A DNA stretch of 64,000 bases from Pseudoscleropodium purum (lineage: Eukaryota > Streptophyta > Bryopsida > Hypnales > Brachytheciaceae), in the NCBI GenBank assembly GCA_963969395.1, contig OZ017798.1, positions 13,198,173 through 13,262,172 of the forward strand, in the 5' to 3' direction. The translations under genes were made by a program, and so were the position numbers. The notes beneath the pieces are model-generated. The model was not told the DNA's origin and ran no database searches. It was given only the letters and a program-made list of their open reading frames with translations. Every line of letters begins with the position of its first letter. Position 1 is the first letter of the stretch. This document shows positions 9,315 through 20,733 of the stretch, piece after piece.

Positions 9315-11465
9315 TTATTGTTCCAGCCGAGGATCTGGCGAAATGGAGTCCTTGGCTATGTGAGTCTCTGGTGCAGAATCAGGAGGGTTGGGCGAGTCGT
9401 CGTCATTGTCACTTGCGTCAGAGTTATGCGCAGAACTATCTGAGGATGACGACGAAGAGGACGACGAAGAAGAGGAAGAGGAGGAGGAAGAAGAGTGATC
9501 GGCTTTTTTCTTCTTAGCTTTTCTTTTCTTAGACGGCTGCTCTTTAGGCTCATTTTGAATGAGGTTTCCGAGAGCGTTCCCTGGAGAAGACTTGGATGTG
9601 CTAGCTTCAGACTCTGCTCCTCTCAATGGATCGAGTTTCTTCACCTTCCGAACTCCTGACGAGCTACTTGCAGTCTCCGACTTCTGAGAAGTCTGCGTCT
9701 CCTTCTCGACCTTCCGAAGTCTGAGGCCTTCAGACGAAGAACCCTTACTTGCGTCGTGGGGTTCTCTCAACAAAGTTCCAAGTGTTTTTGATCGTGAGAC
9801 CTTTGGTCTCACGAAGCTCGGTGATTCCAGGTAGATCACTTCTCGGAGTGCACCAATTGACTTTGCACGAGAATATGGAGGTGGAGAAACCTCGGTTGAA
9901 GTAGCTGGGGTAATCTCTGAGCCCTGAGAAGAGCCTCCTGCTTCCGTGGATGGCACTGTGCCAGGTGAAGCAGGATTTCCAGCCAGGTCAAAAGTCTTGG
10001 CTCGCGAAAAATGTCCTCGCTGAGCATCAGCAACCATCTCAGAGGTTTCTCTAATTGTGCTCATCGTCTGTGCTCTGGGAAATCTCTGATTCGAAGAGCC
10101 CCGCATGGGTGATGTTCGCAAGTCCTGCGGATCACCACCTTCCACATATTGACCGAACCTTCCAGTTCTGAAGGTCAGAGGCGAACCTGGAGACCCAGAT
10201 CCCGAACCAGAGATTTCTCGTGAGAGCTGACCTTTCACGTACCCCTGCAGATAAGATGCACTTCTAATTTCATCGCTCTCGTCATTATCACTTTCATAGA
10301 GCACTCCTCTCCTGAATGTCAAAGGTGAACCGGTAAGAGCACCTTCTTCCTCGTTGCCGCCTCTATCGGACGATCTGCTTCTGAATATAAGGGGGGAAGA
10401 CTCTGAGCTGGAGTTATAACGAGAAAGCTGCCCTCTCAGATAGCCCTGCAAATAAGCTGTCCTCAAAGTTCCGTCAGGGTCATCTTCAATGGGCTCCCCA
10501 GTCATTGAATTCTGTCTGGACAGTTGCTCTCTCATGTATCGCTGTAGGTCTTGCAGGACAGCTGCCTCAGGCTGAGATGGTGACCCAGGAAACATTGCCT
10601 CTGAGGGTTCGCGTTTGGAGTTATTCTGGATCCCTTCTGAATTCGTGATCCCGGCTGTATCATCGCTCTCGAAAACGGGTGAACCTTCAGCAAAGGAAGA
10701 ATATCGGGAGACCTGACCTATGAAACTTTGCAAAGATGCCAACCTTGCTGTTTCGTTACTAGATCGCAAAGAATCAACAAATGAGCTTTCGCGAGTGAGC
10801 TGCCCTTGCAAATAACGCTGAAGCGAACGTACTCTTCCAAGTTCGTAGCTGCTATCATCCCCATCAGTTGTTGGTTTTCCTGCTCCTGATGAGCTGGAGG
10901 AATCTGTATCTGATGGTGCACTTCCTCCGTCAGGGTTACTACGTGATGACGATGAATCGAAATAGCTACGAGCCGAGTAATATCTTCCCAAAAAGTCTAT
11001 ACTGCTTCCTTCAACCTTATCTTCTTTAAGGGATCTTTCACGTTTGATGGTGGCAGAAGATCCACTATTTGAACTCGACCGCCTTCTCAGTGCTGATGAA
11101 CCTTTCTCGCTCGGTAGCAAAGGATTTGACATGGATGAGTCTTCGCTCGTATCATCTTCAGCAGCTTGATTGAAGGCCCCCCACTTAAACGTTAAAGGTG
11201 ATAAATCTTGCTCTTCTTCTCTACCGTCGAGATTTACCAACTCATCTTCTGGCAAAGAGTCCTCTAAAGCCCTCGCCGGTAAAGAGTCCTGTAAAGTAGT
11301 CTTAGCATCCTCTTCAATGCCATCTTCCTCTTCCTTGCCTTTCTCCAGATCTGCTGTATCTTGTTCGTCTGTGAAATCAGGATGATTGTATGCATTTCTT
11401 AAAAAAACTCCTAGATTGAAATCTGGATCTTCTTGTCTATCGATAGTGTCTTTTTCCATAGCATT
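9315..11465 (-). other. Exon 11 of the OSCA-like gene: long disordered C-terminal tail
   Basis: A single 2151-bp exon encoding residues 723-1438 with no stop, so it is under coding constraint. Only about the first 25 residues belong to the conserved channel. In order it contains: an acidic stretch (about 755-810), an SPLTF motif (about 813), Ser/Asp-rich linkers, five copies of a YLQGYxxGQLSR-like repeat (about 934-1143), four [FYV][SP]RA[KQ][ST] or SRSKT segments (about 1175-1290), a KKRKAKKKK basic patch (about 1365-1377), roughly 18 consecutive serines, and an acidic end. There are no membrane segments. By OSCA topology this tail faces the cytosol. The many RxxS/RS sites suggest phosphorylation (inference). 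Confidence 0.85.
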
Positions 11466-14400
11466 CTGTTCAGAAATCAAAAGTGTGTCAATTACGGAAA
11501 GGGCATGTGATAAATTAAAATTAGGAGGGTGTGAGAAGTGTGCATGGCATAGCAGAGAAAGCACAATTTTCTACGACTTCAACAGAAATATGTTACAGGA
11601 AGACAAGACAAAAAAAGAACTATCGAAAAATACTAGATAATGAGCTACAGACTATTCCGCAAGTAACCATTTTTCTGTATTGGTATCGAACCCAATAGAA
11701 ATGTGTAACGGAAATAAATGTGCGATCTGTAAATGCAGCAATGTGTAACGAAATTAAAAGAATATAGACAACAGGACAGCTTTCATAACTCACCTCCAGA
11801 GGGTAATTGTTGAATGCAGGCTCAAACCGCTTCTTGCAGTAATGATGGAAAATCATAGTCAATATCGGCAATGCAATCATGAAAGGCGTCGAACTACAAG
11901 AATCTCTCACATAACGTAGAATCTTGCTCTTAACGCTATGTCCGCGAGGAGTTTCTACGAAAGCTACTGGACCCTTGATAAGGAATATACCGATCAGAGT
12001 TATATGCTCTAAGATGAGAGCAGCGATAATGCGCCCGTGAACATGAGGCCAGAACGCTCCTGCACTCTCATATTCAGGATCATATACGTTGATAACCTGC
12101 AACCGTCGAACCAATGATAAATGCTACGATTTTGATGGTTAGCGATAAACCTATAAGAGCAAAAAATGATGCTTCAAAAAAGAGAATATTTCTACAGGAG
12201 AACTTCGACCAGCTAAATGAGTAACAAGAAGCGCACCTGATTACGATAAACAACGAAGGCGAACCCCATAAATATAATAATAAATGGGATGATGAACGGC
12301 GTAATGACCGAATACACAAGACCCATCAAAAAGTAAAGTTGCAGCTGGGGCAGCGATTCAGCCAAAGAAATAGTCCCTGGATTAGTTGCTTGCAGTCTGT
12401 CTTTATCCGTTCTGCAGAACAGCAAATTCATGATATGATATTTCACCAGGGGCTTCAGTCGAAGTATTTCCCCAGCTGGACCAGACCATCCATCGACCAT
12501 GATATATGTAATGAAGAAAGATGCCTTCTGTGGTATGGATAATGCGAGCGTGTTGATAAACCTGTTGACAGCACAAATCACACCTTAGAATATCCTGAAT
12601 CTTAAGTGAAGGACATGATTTTATCTGTCAGATCCATGTCCAAATTCGAAAAAATGTTTGCAAAACCTTCGTAACCAAGAACGGTCACGAGAGCGCAATT
12701 GAGCATCCGTTGAATTGCCTGATCAAGAAATGCGGCTGAAGATCGACCAAAACACAGCACAAATGAAGAGAGCCAGCCAGGAAACATACCCTAGAAGGGA
12801 AGAAGAAGTCACAAAAGTCTTCAGTTGCTGAAATGCAGATCCTGCCAGGATACTCCCAAAGAAGATGTTGACGACCACAAAGTAATAGTACTTTGCAGCT
12901 GAACGCCGCTCAAGCTTCGATAACGAGAGATGACCTTCAAGCTTTGAGAGAAGCATTATAAGAGCTGGGAGAAAATGGAAGAAAATCTTTAACATCAACC
13001 CTGGTAGAAAGCCTTGGACAAATGATGAAACAAAACTCCTGTTCGGCACAAGAACGGCAACACGGAGTCAACCCTCCACACAATTTAAACAACTGTATGG
13101 TGCGTTCTTCAAGATATACGGTTCAATCGATTACCAAACACTAGCTATCAGATGTTTTCTTCACAGTAACCTCAACTTGAAGAAAATCTGTGGACAAAAT
13201 AAGGTCAGTGTGAATTTCTTTGGAATGGCTGTATCTGAAATTATCAAGTGCTTAAATATCGATTTACTTAAGCAGCCAACTACATATCCAATTGGTCACA
13301 GATGATATCAAGCACATCGGTTGTAAAGGCAGGGACTCACTTCTGGAGAAATCCATCAAGAGCAGGTATGGATCTTCGAAGCCCCTCAAGATTTGCCAAC
13401 GACTGTACAGCGGCAATCGGAATCAGGTAGAAGAAGACCAAAAGGAACACAATGCCACCAACTGCAAACTTACGAAACCCAATCTGTACATATGGTATTG
13501 AAAGATTTTTCCAGTACACATCTCGTGGTTCTGGGGCCCAGTCAGTAAGCCATAGCGTTGGGTCTTCGTTTTGCTGGGTTTGGGCACAGACAGCAGCCCC
13601 CCAGCGGTTCCTGAATGAGACAAACGCAGCTGGCATTGTGGCCTTAGGGTCGTTTATCACGGCTTCACGCTCAGTCTCTGCCTGGTAAGATGCAAGCAAG
13701 AATAATGAATAAACGTTAACGCAGAGCTTAATTGAAGTCGGTCAAATAATAAAAATACGTCTTGATCAACTGACTAAGTTAACCTATTCATTGTTCCTTA
13801 GTAAAATCTCCTTATTCATTTTCCTCAGCAACATCCTCTGATCACACGCTTTCTAACGACCGACGGTGGAAGCCATAACGCATGAACTTCTGGGCAAAGC
13901 CTACGTATTGGAACCCAATACTGTCACAAGTTTCAAGCTCTTCCCAGAGACCTCCTTGCAGACCATGCAAATTCATCTGGAAAATAGCTGACAAGGAAAA
14001 ATCACCCAATTTGGAATCATTTGAAACGTGATTCACTACTAGAATTTGGAGGGTTTAGTAACGTTATTGGCTACACGCAACAGATTGAAAGATGCTTTAG
14101 CAACGTTTTCAGCGAACATGAAAATTTTTTAACATACTTGAGCAAACATGCAACATTTTTCAGCAAACAGGTTAGAAAACGTCGTTAATTTTGAGCAACG
14201 TTTAGTAGAAACATTGAATATCAACTTTGGAATCATGTTTTAGTGTTATCAGCAACGTTCAAACGTTGCTTTAGGGGATGAATTCTGGTCGTGATTGACA
14301 TCACAGATAGATTGCAGCATATTGAAAAGATGAAAGGGTAGGCCCTTTAGCTTACTTCTTGGGTCAATTGTTCAATTCGAGCTGTGTAGTAATCTATTGC

Positions 14401-17400
14401 ATCGACTTGCTCTCCAAGGATACCACCGAAGCCCGTCTGCACAAAACTCATGGAGTTAAGTTCAACCAACCTAGCCTTCAGAATGGTATGTTAGCAGAAA
14501 ATGCCAACGATAGATACTTCTTTGAGGAAACTTCCGAAAGGTCACTAGTGCTTGATTCGATACTTGGCTTACAAAATTAGACGTGTAGAAACTGCATGAA
14601 TTCTCCACAGATGAGCTGCGACTAAAGAAAAAATCATGCGGTTACAAAGAGGTACCTTGGTCATTGGTCTCATGGCTGGATTTCGTTGAAGCTTGAGTTG
14701 AAAATAAACTAACCAGTTTTCTGCTTTGTCTCTTTCCTTCACGATTTTAGACAACTTGGTTGCATTGTATGCCATCTGTATTCGGACTCAAATCTACTGT
14801 ATTAAACAAAGTAGTAATCCACCTACAAGCATCAACTAATATCTGCAACAACTGAATACAGAGATGAAGTCGAAAAACTACACAGCTGGTATTGGAAACG
14901 ATGATTCCCTCATAGCTGAGATGGAACTAATGTCAAACGAAAATCAGAATCGATGCTCACTGCTAACAAGCCAATAAGCATTTTGTCGAGGCAGCCATAC
15001 ATAGACTATTTGTCTGAAACAGAAGGTACAATAGTGTGTGAACAAAACGAGAATCCGAGAGGGAACGCCTGGAAGAAAAAAATTAATAAGACGAGTTGAC
15101 ATTACCTGATGCGTTAAATAAAAATCTGGATGATTTCTGTGAAAGTAAGAATCGACTTGTTCGCTGAGTGGCTGAACGCCATTATTAGGTATTTGCAACA
15201 CCATAACCTGCACAACATCACAATTTACAAATAAATTTTGCCGATCAAAGATGAAAACGTCCGTTACTCCCACTCGCGAAAACAGATAACATCAGGCAGA
15301 ATTGTATCCTAGGGTACCTATCCCAAGATTACAAATCACTACAATCAAATATACCAAGTATCGAATAAGTCTCTGTCTGAAATATCTAAAATGTGATTTT
15401 GGAATATTGGAGGGAGCCTATTGGAGAGACGAACTACAAGATAATGAACTAAGAGTCAAAAGCTTTGATTATATATGTGAAACGTGCAGGCCCTCAACTA
15501 TTTCGTCTTTAATCTCTCAAACGAGATCTCACAGCACCCAATTCTAGAACTACAGATATTTCTGAGACTCAGTGGCTTAAGCAGTATGGACTTAATGAGA
15601 TTCGCCAATTTTCAACAAAAATTTGATGTCCTAGGGGAAAATCATTGCGATAATATAAGAGTTACTTGCTAAATATCTTGAAAAAGAGCACATGATTCTT
15701 TCCACTATTTCTGCTCTCTCTACACAAGTGTTGGAACGAGATGCATAAAATGTGGAGGAATGACTTACAGTGAACTGGTCAGGGCGTCTTTTCTCATCAG
15801 AGAGAAATCTCAAGCGCAGTGCTGCAATGCTCTTATATTCCATAAATAGGATGAAACAAACCCAGGCTGTAAAGACATACGACATAACCAGATGTGCCCA
15901 AAGCCTGCGCATTGCGTGTAATGAAGAGTGAGCATGTGCTCCTTGTAAGACAAATTTCGGGAATTGCAAAAGCTATCTCCTATACTTAAGAGAAAGCATA
16001 TCTCAAACCTTTAGAGGCATGTAGACTTGAAGGTTGTTACTAATGGTCTAACCGATGCAATTTCAAAACATCAAGTCAGTAAGAGAGAACAAGGTTCTGA
16101 CATTGAACATAAGGTAATATGACTTCAACTTTGCTACTTCATCAACTCAATAACTACGTATGAACATAAAATCACCCTTCCCAAATTACTGCATTTTAAT
16201 CACCTTGGAGATTGATTCGGCACATTTGACATAGAAAGTTTGTCGATGCTGCTGAATAAAAACTTCGTCTCTGTAGTATTAGCATTCACACTAGTTGTCC
16301 CTGATTCAGCGAGGGATCCCGCTCCAACGTTCACAGGAACTAGTATTGCCATGCCCAGAATCATCAGGGGTACAAAGATCTTCAGCCTACAAGTTAAAAA
16401 ACACATCTGTTGATCAGCTCTGGCTTCACGCATTCGATAGATCTCCACGTACAACGCAAAACCCCATTAAAACCGTTCACATTGTGGATTTAAGAGATGT
16501 ATGGTATTGAATAAGAGGTCGATACAGCACGGTACTACTGCACATGTGCTCTACCTATATCCGTGACCAATCTACAACAATTTTGCCAAGAATAGGTACG
16601 TTAGCTACCTTCGTTGGAACACCAATAAATTCTATGACAGGCATCGCATTAGCGACTTACAATACTTGTGATTCAATGTTCTGACGCATGTACAAATTGG
16701 TCAATGCACCAACACTTCAGACACAAAAATACGGAATTGGATTACTCAGTAGTCCTGGTCAATTCTCATGGCTGAAAGCAGTCACTTGGAGCGTCTGGTC
16801 TTTCACCGGATGCGATTAAATAACATTAAAAGGCCCACTAAAACCCTCACAGGTCTACGAATAGATGAGGAACCTTATTACACGGGAATCCTAGGGAGAG
16901 TTGAAGGAAAGAAGAGCTTGAATGCTGGCAAAAATTGAACCAACTGCATGTAGTTATTTAATTAGTCTCATAAATTATAATGTATGCCATATCTTGAATA
17001 GTGAAGTAGAAAAGCGTATAAGTTATCAACTTCTCATGGGTAAAAATGCATTTCGAAGGGTCTCTATCTCTCATTGAAAAACATTAAAGGTTAAAAGCAT
17101 GCAGAACACGACGTGAGAGACATTATCAAGACATGATGTGCAGAAAGGATGTAAAGACTGGAGTAACCTAATAACTTTTGATTACATTTTAGTACAATTA
17201 TAATCTTTAATCAAAGAATCACGTCCCGTAAACTTCATCTTTAACAACTTTGAAGTTTTCTTTCACCTTATGCAATTAGAGGCAAAGAAAGAAGGCCCTT
17301 TCTCCCAATTCACGTGCTTAAGGTGGAAGAGCAAGTAGACTGGAGAGATAGAGAAAGGGGATAGAGGGTAGGACTATTTTTTCTCTTAGAAAAAACATTT

Positions 17401-18044
17401 TGGTCTTTTTTAGGTTTTCTTTTGATGACCTGACGTTTACTTTGACATCTTCTAAGCTTTTTAATTCACTATTTGGTTTGGACCCATCCTCAACCATTTA
17501 ATCTTTTATACACAACCCCGACACATATACCCACGATGAGTAAAAGTTCAAGAATGATACAAGGCAAGTAATAATCAGAGCGAAGGGGATGCAAAAGCCC
17601 TGTAGGAGACAAGCCTTCTGAAGCGGAGTCAGCCGTTGCACATAAACTACTGTAGTGAGAGTGCACCAATAAAACAGCAGTGAAAACATACCATCGCCGA
17701 AAAGGGATAAACACTAACCCGACCAAGAAGATGCGAAGAAATACTGCCGAATCGAGTCCCGCATGCTGGATAAGGTCATTTTCATTCTTCAGAAGCGCAG
17801 ACTTGGCCCAGCCAAATAGATTGAAGTACTGGTAGAATTCGAGGTTGAAGTATTTCTCTAAGGGCTTCAACTGGCGAGGAGATGCCCTTGGTCTTCCCTT
17901 CCGATTACCTTCAATGTATAGCTTTGGGTAGTAGACGCGGTCATTCACTGGTTGCAGGCTAAGGAACACATAACTCACCAGAAATAATATCGAGAGGCCG
18001 ATGTTGACGAGTGCAGCTACGCCAATGTCCCGTAGAGTAGTCAT
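9315..18044 (-). CDS. OSCA/CSC1-like mechanosensitive or osmosensitive cation channel with a giant C-terminal tail
   Basis: Eleven exons join in frame to 1438 residues: 18044-17719, 16386-16204, 15904-15769, 15207-15106, 14775-14656, 14436-14356, 13681-13341, 13038-12790, 12561-12237, 12096-11794 and 11465-9315; all junctions are GT-AG. Residues 1-722 (exons 1-10) match the plant OSCA/CSC1 (DUF221/TMEM63-related) channel from start to end. Landmarks are MTTLRDIGVAALVNIG, LIQHAGLDSAVFLRIF, the hydrophobic PLMILGMAILVPVN helix, RRPDQFT, HPDFYLTHQ, WLTDWAPEPRDVYW, FLPGLMLKIFFHFLPALIM, ERRSAAKYYYF, KASFFITYIMVDGW, YFLMGLVYSVITPF and VINVYDPEYESA. Family members open plasma-membrane or endomembrane cation pores under osmotic or mechanical stress and usually have about 700-800 residues. 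Here exon 11, after the usual ending motif (DFNLGVFLRNAYNHPDF), adds about 690 disordered, repeat-containing residues. Start ATG 18044 fits the family N-terminus. Confidence 0.93.
10205..10831 (-). repeat. Five degenerate protein-level repeats in the OSCA tail
   Basis: The encoded segments are SLQRYLQGQLTRESSF (10830-10783), SLQSFIGQVSRYSSF (about 10745-10700), DLQRYMREQLSRQNSM (10554-10507), YLQGYLRGQLSRYNSS (10456-10409) and YLQGYVKGQLSREISG (10260-10213). The consensus is LQ-x-[YF]-[LMVI]-x-x-Q-[LV]-[ST]-R-x-[NS]-S. Copies 2, 4 and 5 are followed by acidic/serine linkers with SPVF, SPLIF or SPLTF words. The core could form a short amphipathic helix ending in a basophilic kinase site (inference). 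Confidence 0.8.
14251..14270. repeat. AACGTT-centred palindrome within an OSCA intron
   Basis: AGCAACGTTCAAACGTTGCT has perfect 9-bp arms around CA. It lies in intron 6, within a 14080-14270 patch where GCAACGTTT/GCAACATTT/AACGTTTTCAGC words recur at least five times. This is probably a simple degenerate tandem repeat; no function is evident. Confidence 0.5.
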
Positions 18045-19320
18045 TTTTCAAGTCAGCTTTTAACACCTCCAGCAATCCAGTTCTTTCACTTCCCCACGAG
18101 GTTTCTCGTCAACCGGCGGTTGAGCTTCTCAACTCCGCCCAGCGTCCACTCATTAATTTCAGCTCAACATTATTCTCCTTCCATTCCGCGCTGCTGAAGA
18201 GAAATAAACTAGCACGCCGCCTCACATTTGATCAGCCCGCTTGTACTGCGGAGCACAACCTCATTCCAATATCCAGCCTGCAGTCCCGCAATTCCAAACC
18301 TCTCTTAAAACACATAAATGACTCTATACTTAAAAAGTATTCAACAAGTCTGCTTTCCTACGTACGATGCAGCATTTCCCGTATACTACGACACGATCGT
18401 TTCCCTACGTATTCACCAAAAATCGCCGATTATTCAGGAAACCGCTATACACTCCACCCAAGAAATTCTAGTAATCCTGTTAAAACGAGAGAGAATAAAA
18501 TCACACCAAGCTTCCAAGCTCAACCTTGAATTCACCGCAATAAGCAACGAAAGAGCGCCATGTCCAGCTCCTTACGAAACAATACAACCAAGACAGACGA
18601 ACTGAGCAAAGTCCTTAAAACGACAGCCAAGCTAGAAAGTAAGACAAATGCGGCGCAAACACTTCAAACGAAACTCCTCAGCTAGCTCCGTCCACCATCG
18701 CTTCACTCACACGGAGCTTATGAAAATAGAAAAAGAAAACAGTGCGCCATAAACCCAAGTGCAACCAAGAAAGACGGAAGTCACGGAACTCATCGAAAAC
18801 GTCTCAGAAAAACTCACAAGAAACGCTCACAAGTCATAAGGTCATTCTAAATCAAGCTGTACCTCCGTTCTCATCAATCGAATAAGCGAAGATGCTTCAG
18901 CCGCCAAATCAACCAACTGCAACTGAAGTAGTCTAACTAAGGTAGCTACTCGTCACCGTTCGCCCCGCATTTCTGTCCAATGGGTGTCCCCAAATGCAGT
19001 GTCACCACCAATATGAGTATATGACCTCAAACTGTGTTCGCTTTGAATGACGACTCCTACTTTTACAAATGCCACTTCATGGTTGTAAAATAACAAGCTA
19101 GCTTTTTAGTGAATGATTTAGGATCACTTCTCAAGATGCTTCAAACATGCACCTATTGGAGACTCTCACTGAAATTTTTTCTAGTCCTGACTTTAAAGAT
19201 TCACAGAAAATACAATTCACGGGTATTTCTCTTTTCAAAGCTAGTCATCCGATGCACGAGAACGGCTACGAAAAGGAGAGACCGGTACCTTAACTTGCAG
19301 AAAGTCGTCAGAAGTGAGAA
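18045..19320 (-). promoter_or_regulatory. Upstream region of the OSCA-like gene (leader and promoter)
   Basis: Moderate-GC sequence directly before the channel start, unlike the AT-rich gaps elsewhere, so it probably holds the 5' leader, perhaps a leader intron, and the promoter. An ACCGGCGGTTGAG string lies at about 18113-18125. I see no supported coding frame: the + strand 95-codon frame at 18318 has no family resemblance. Confidence 0.4.
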
Positions 19321-19790
19321 GCTGATGAGTTGTGCCGGTGAGAAGCAAGTGCAGGGACGGAGAACGCGGCCATCCAACTGGCGCCAGGAATTCCAGGAAG
19401 AGCGGGAGGAGCAAACGGGATTATGTTACTGTAAGTACGGGACACAGGGCTGAGAGTGCGGGGGGAGCGCGGGGGGCAGGCGGGGGGCAGGCGGGACGCA
19501 GTCACGCAGCACGTTCTGGACGGACTCGGTGGACGGAATGGACGACGTCCGGTTTCCGTCCGTCTGGTCGACGACGCTTCGGTCCGCGTGAAGAACGATT
19601 CACCGATGGGGGACGAACGGAACTTGTGGCGGGGGTTTCGTTCGCCGGTCGTGTCCGTGTGTCCAGCTGGCGGGGATAGGATCGTGGGCCTGGCATTAGG
19701 CCGGGCGGTGTTTCAGTTGGCAGGCCTAAACCCGGCCGGAATCTTGACCCTTTGCACTTGAAGACCGACTTTGCACGTCAGGCAGTCAGA
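19320..19790. other. GC-rich island upstream of the OSCA-like gene
   Basis: About 470 bp dense in CpG, with GGGGGGCAGGCGGGG-type runs near 19460-19495 and repeated GGACGGA/GTCCG words at 19510-19600. Several overlapping open frames on both strands (for example + 19332-19679) are the expected by-product of high GC; none resembles a protein family. It could be an inserted GC-rich element related in word content to the MITE at 8325-8612, or a CpG-rich promoter. Confidence 0.45.
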
Positions 19791-20454
19791 CAGATTTTTT
19801 TCCCAAGGGGAGTAGGGACAGAAGCTAAGCTTATCTTGAGGGAATTTGGTTAGCTACTTTACTTGAAAAGGGAGCCAATGCTATTAATAGTGGACTCAGC
19901 AAAGGGGTTGGGGGGTTGGGGGGACTCAGCTAAGGTAACTATACCTATAATCACACAAATAAGCAATTCAGCATGGTTTTCATTATTATATTAAAAAATA
20001 CATTGTGGGTAGTCCACAAGGGGATTTTAGATTCTCTTAAAATGTATTTTTTGGACGCTGTCATAATACTCCTTATTATAGACACAACATGAAACTCAAG
20101 GCCTAAAAAAATCACTTCTTACAATGAATTTATACTAGAATGGTGGAAGTTCCTACTATTGCCACTAATTACTCCATCACCATCATCCAAGACATTGATT
20201 GTGATCACTACCTCAACCTAATGTGACACAAATCTCATTTATCAAAAAAAAAATTTCATGGATTAAATGCAAGAGTTTGATGGGTCATTCCTTCTTAGGT
20301 CTCCGTGATGGGTTATTTTGCTCATGATGGGTTAATTTACTTTAACTTATATCAAGATTTTGTCCTAATATTGCATCTTGCTCCCTCCAAAGACTTGCCA
20401 ATGCAGAGATGGCATGGAGGACTTTCCTGCTCCTAAATAAAAGTACTATTCAAG

Positions 20455-20733
20455 CATTAGAAGAATTTTGGGAGGTCCAGAAGCCTATTTCGGGCATGTT
20501 CCCCTATAGTTGTTCCCTGTGGTGAGGGGAACGGCATGCTATCAGAATTTTCTTTTTCATAAAATTAAAAAAATTAAAATTAAAAAAAAATTTAGTCTCC
20601 GAATGAAAAATAAAAAAATGATCAATGACATGGCAAGGTCTTGGCCACATCAGACACTGCGTCGAACATGTTTCCTACGTTCATAGGCTATGATAACTTG
20701 CAGGCATCCGGAGGCCCCATAAATCTTCTAATG
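20455..20733. mobile_element. MITE family M, copy 1
   Basis: The left end CATTAGAAGAATTTTGGG and the inverted right end CATTAGAAGATTTATGGG form imperfect terminal inverted repeats of about 30 bp, with 279 bp between the outer edges. The interior aligns with the second copy at 56279-56530 (GTCCAGAAGCCT, GGGCATGTTCCC, GTTCCC..GAGGGGAA, GGTCTCC/AGTCTCC, TCAATGA). No coding capacity. Confidence 0.7.

Noticed and set aside
9198..9443. 81-codon + frame over the end of the OSCA gene
   Set aside because: It lies opposite the last coding exon and 3' region of the channel; no family resemblance.
11620..14036. Many 60-120 codon minus frames (e.g. 12602-12787, 13842-14036)
   Set aside because: They are exons extended into introns, or intronic frames; the spliced chain accounts for the coding parts.
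19332..19761. Overlapping GC-rich ORFs on both strands
   Set aside because: High GC removes stop codons; products are Arg/Gly-rich with no recognisable domain.
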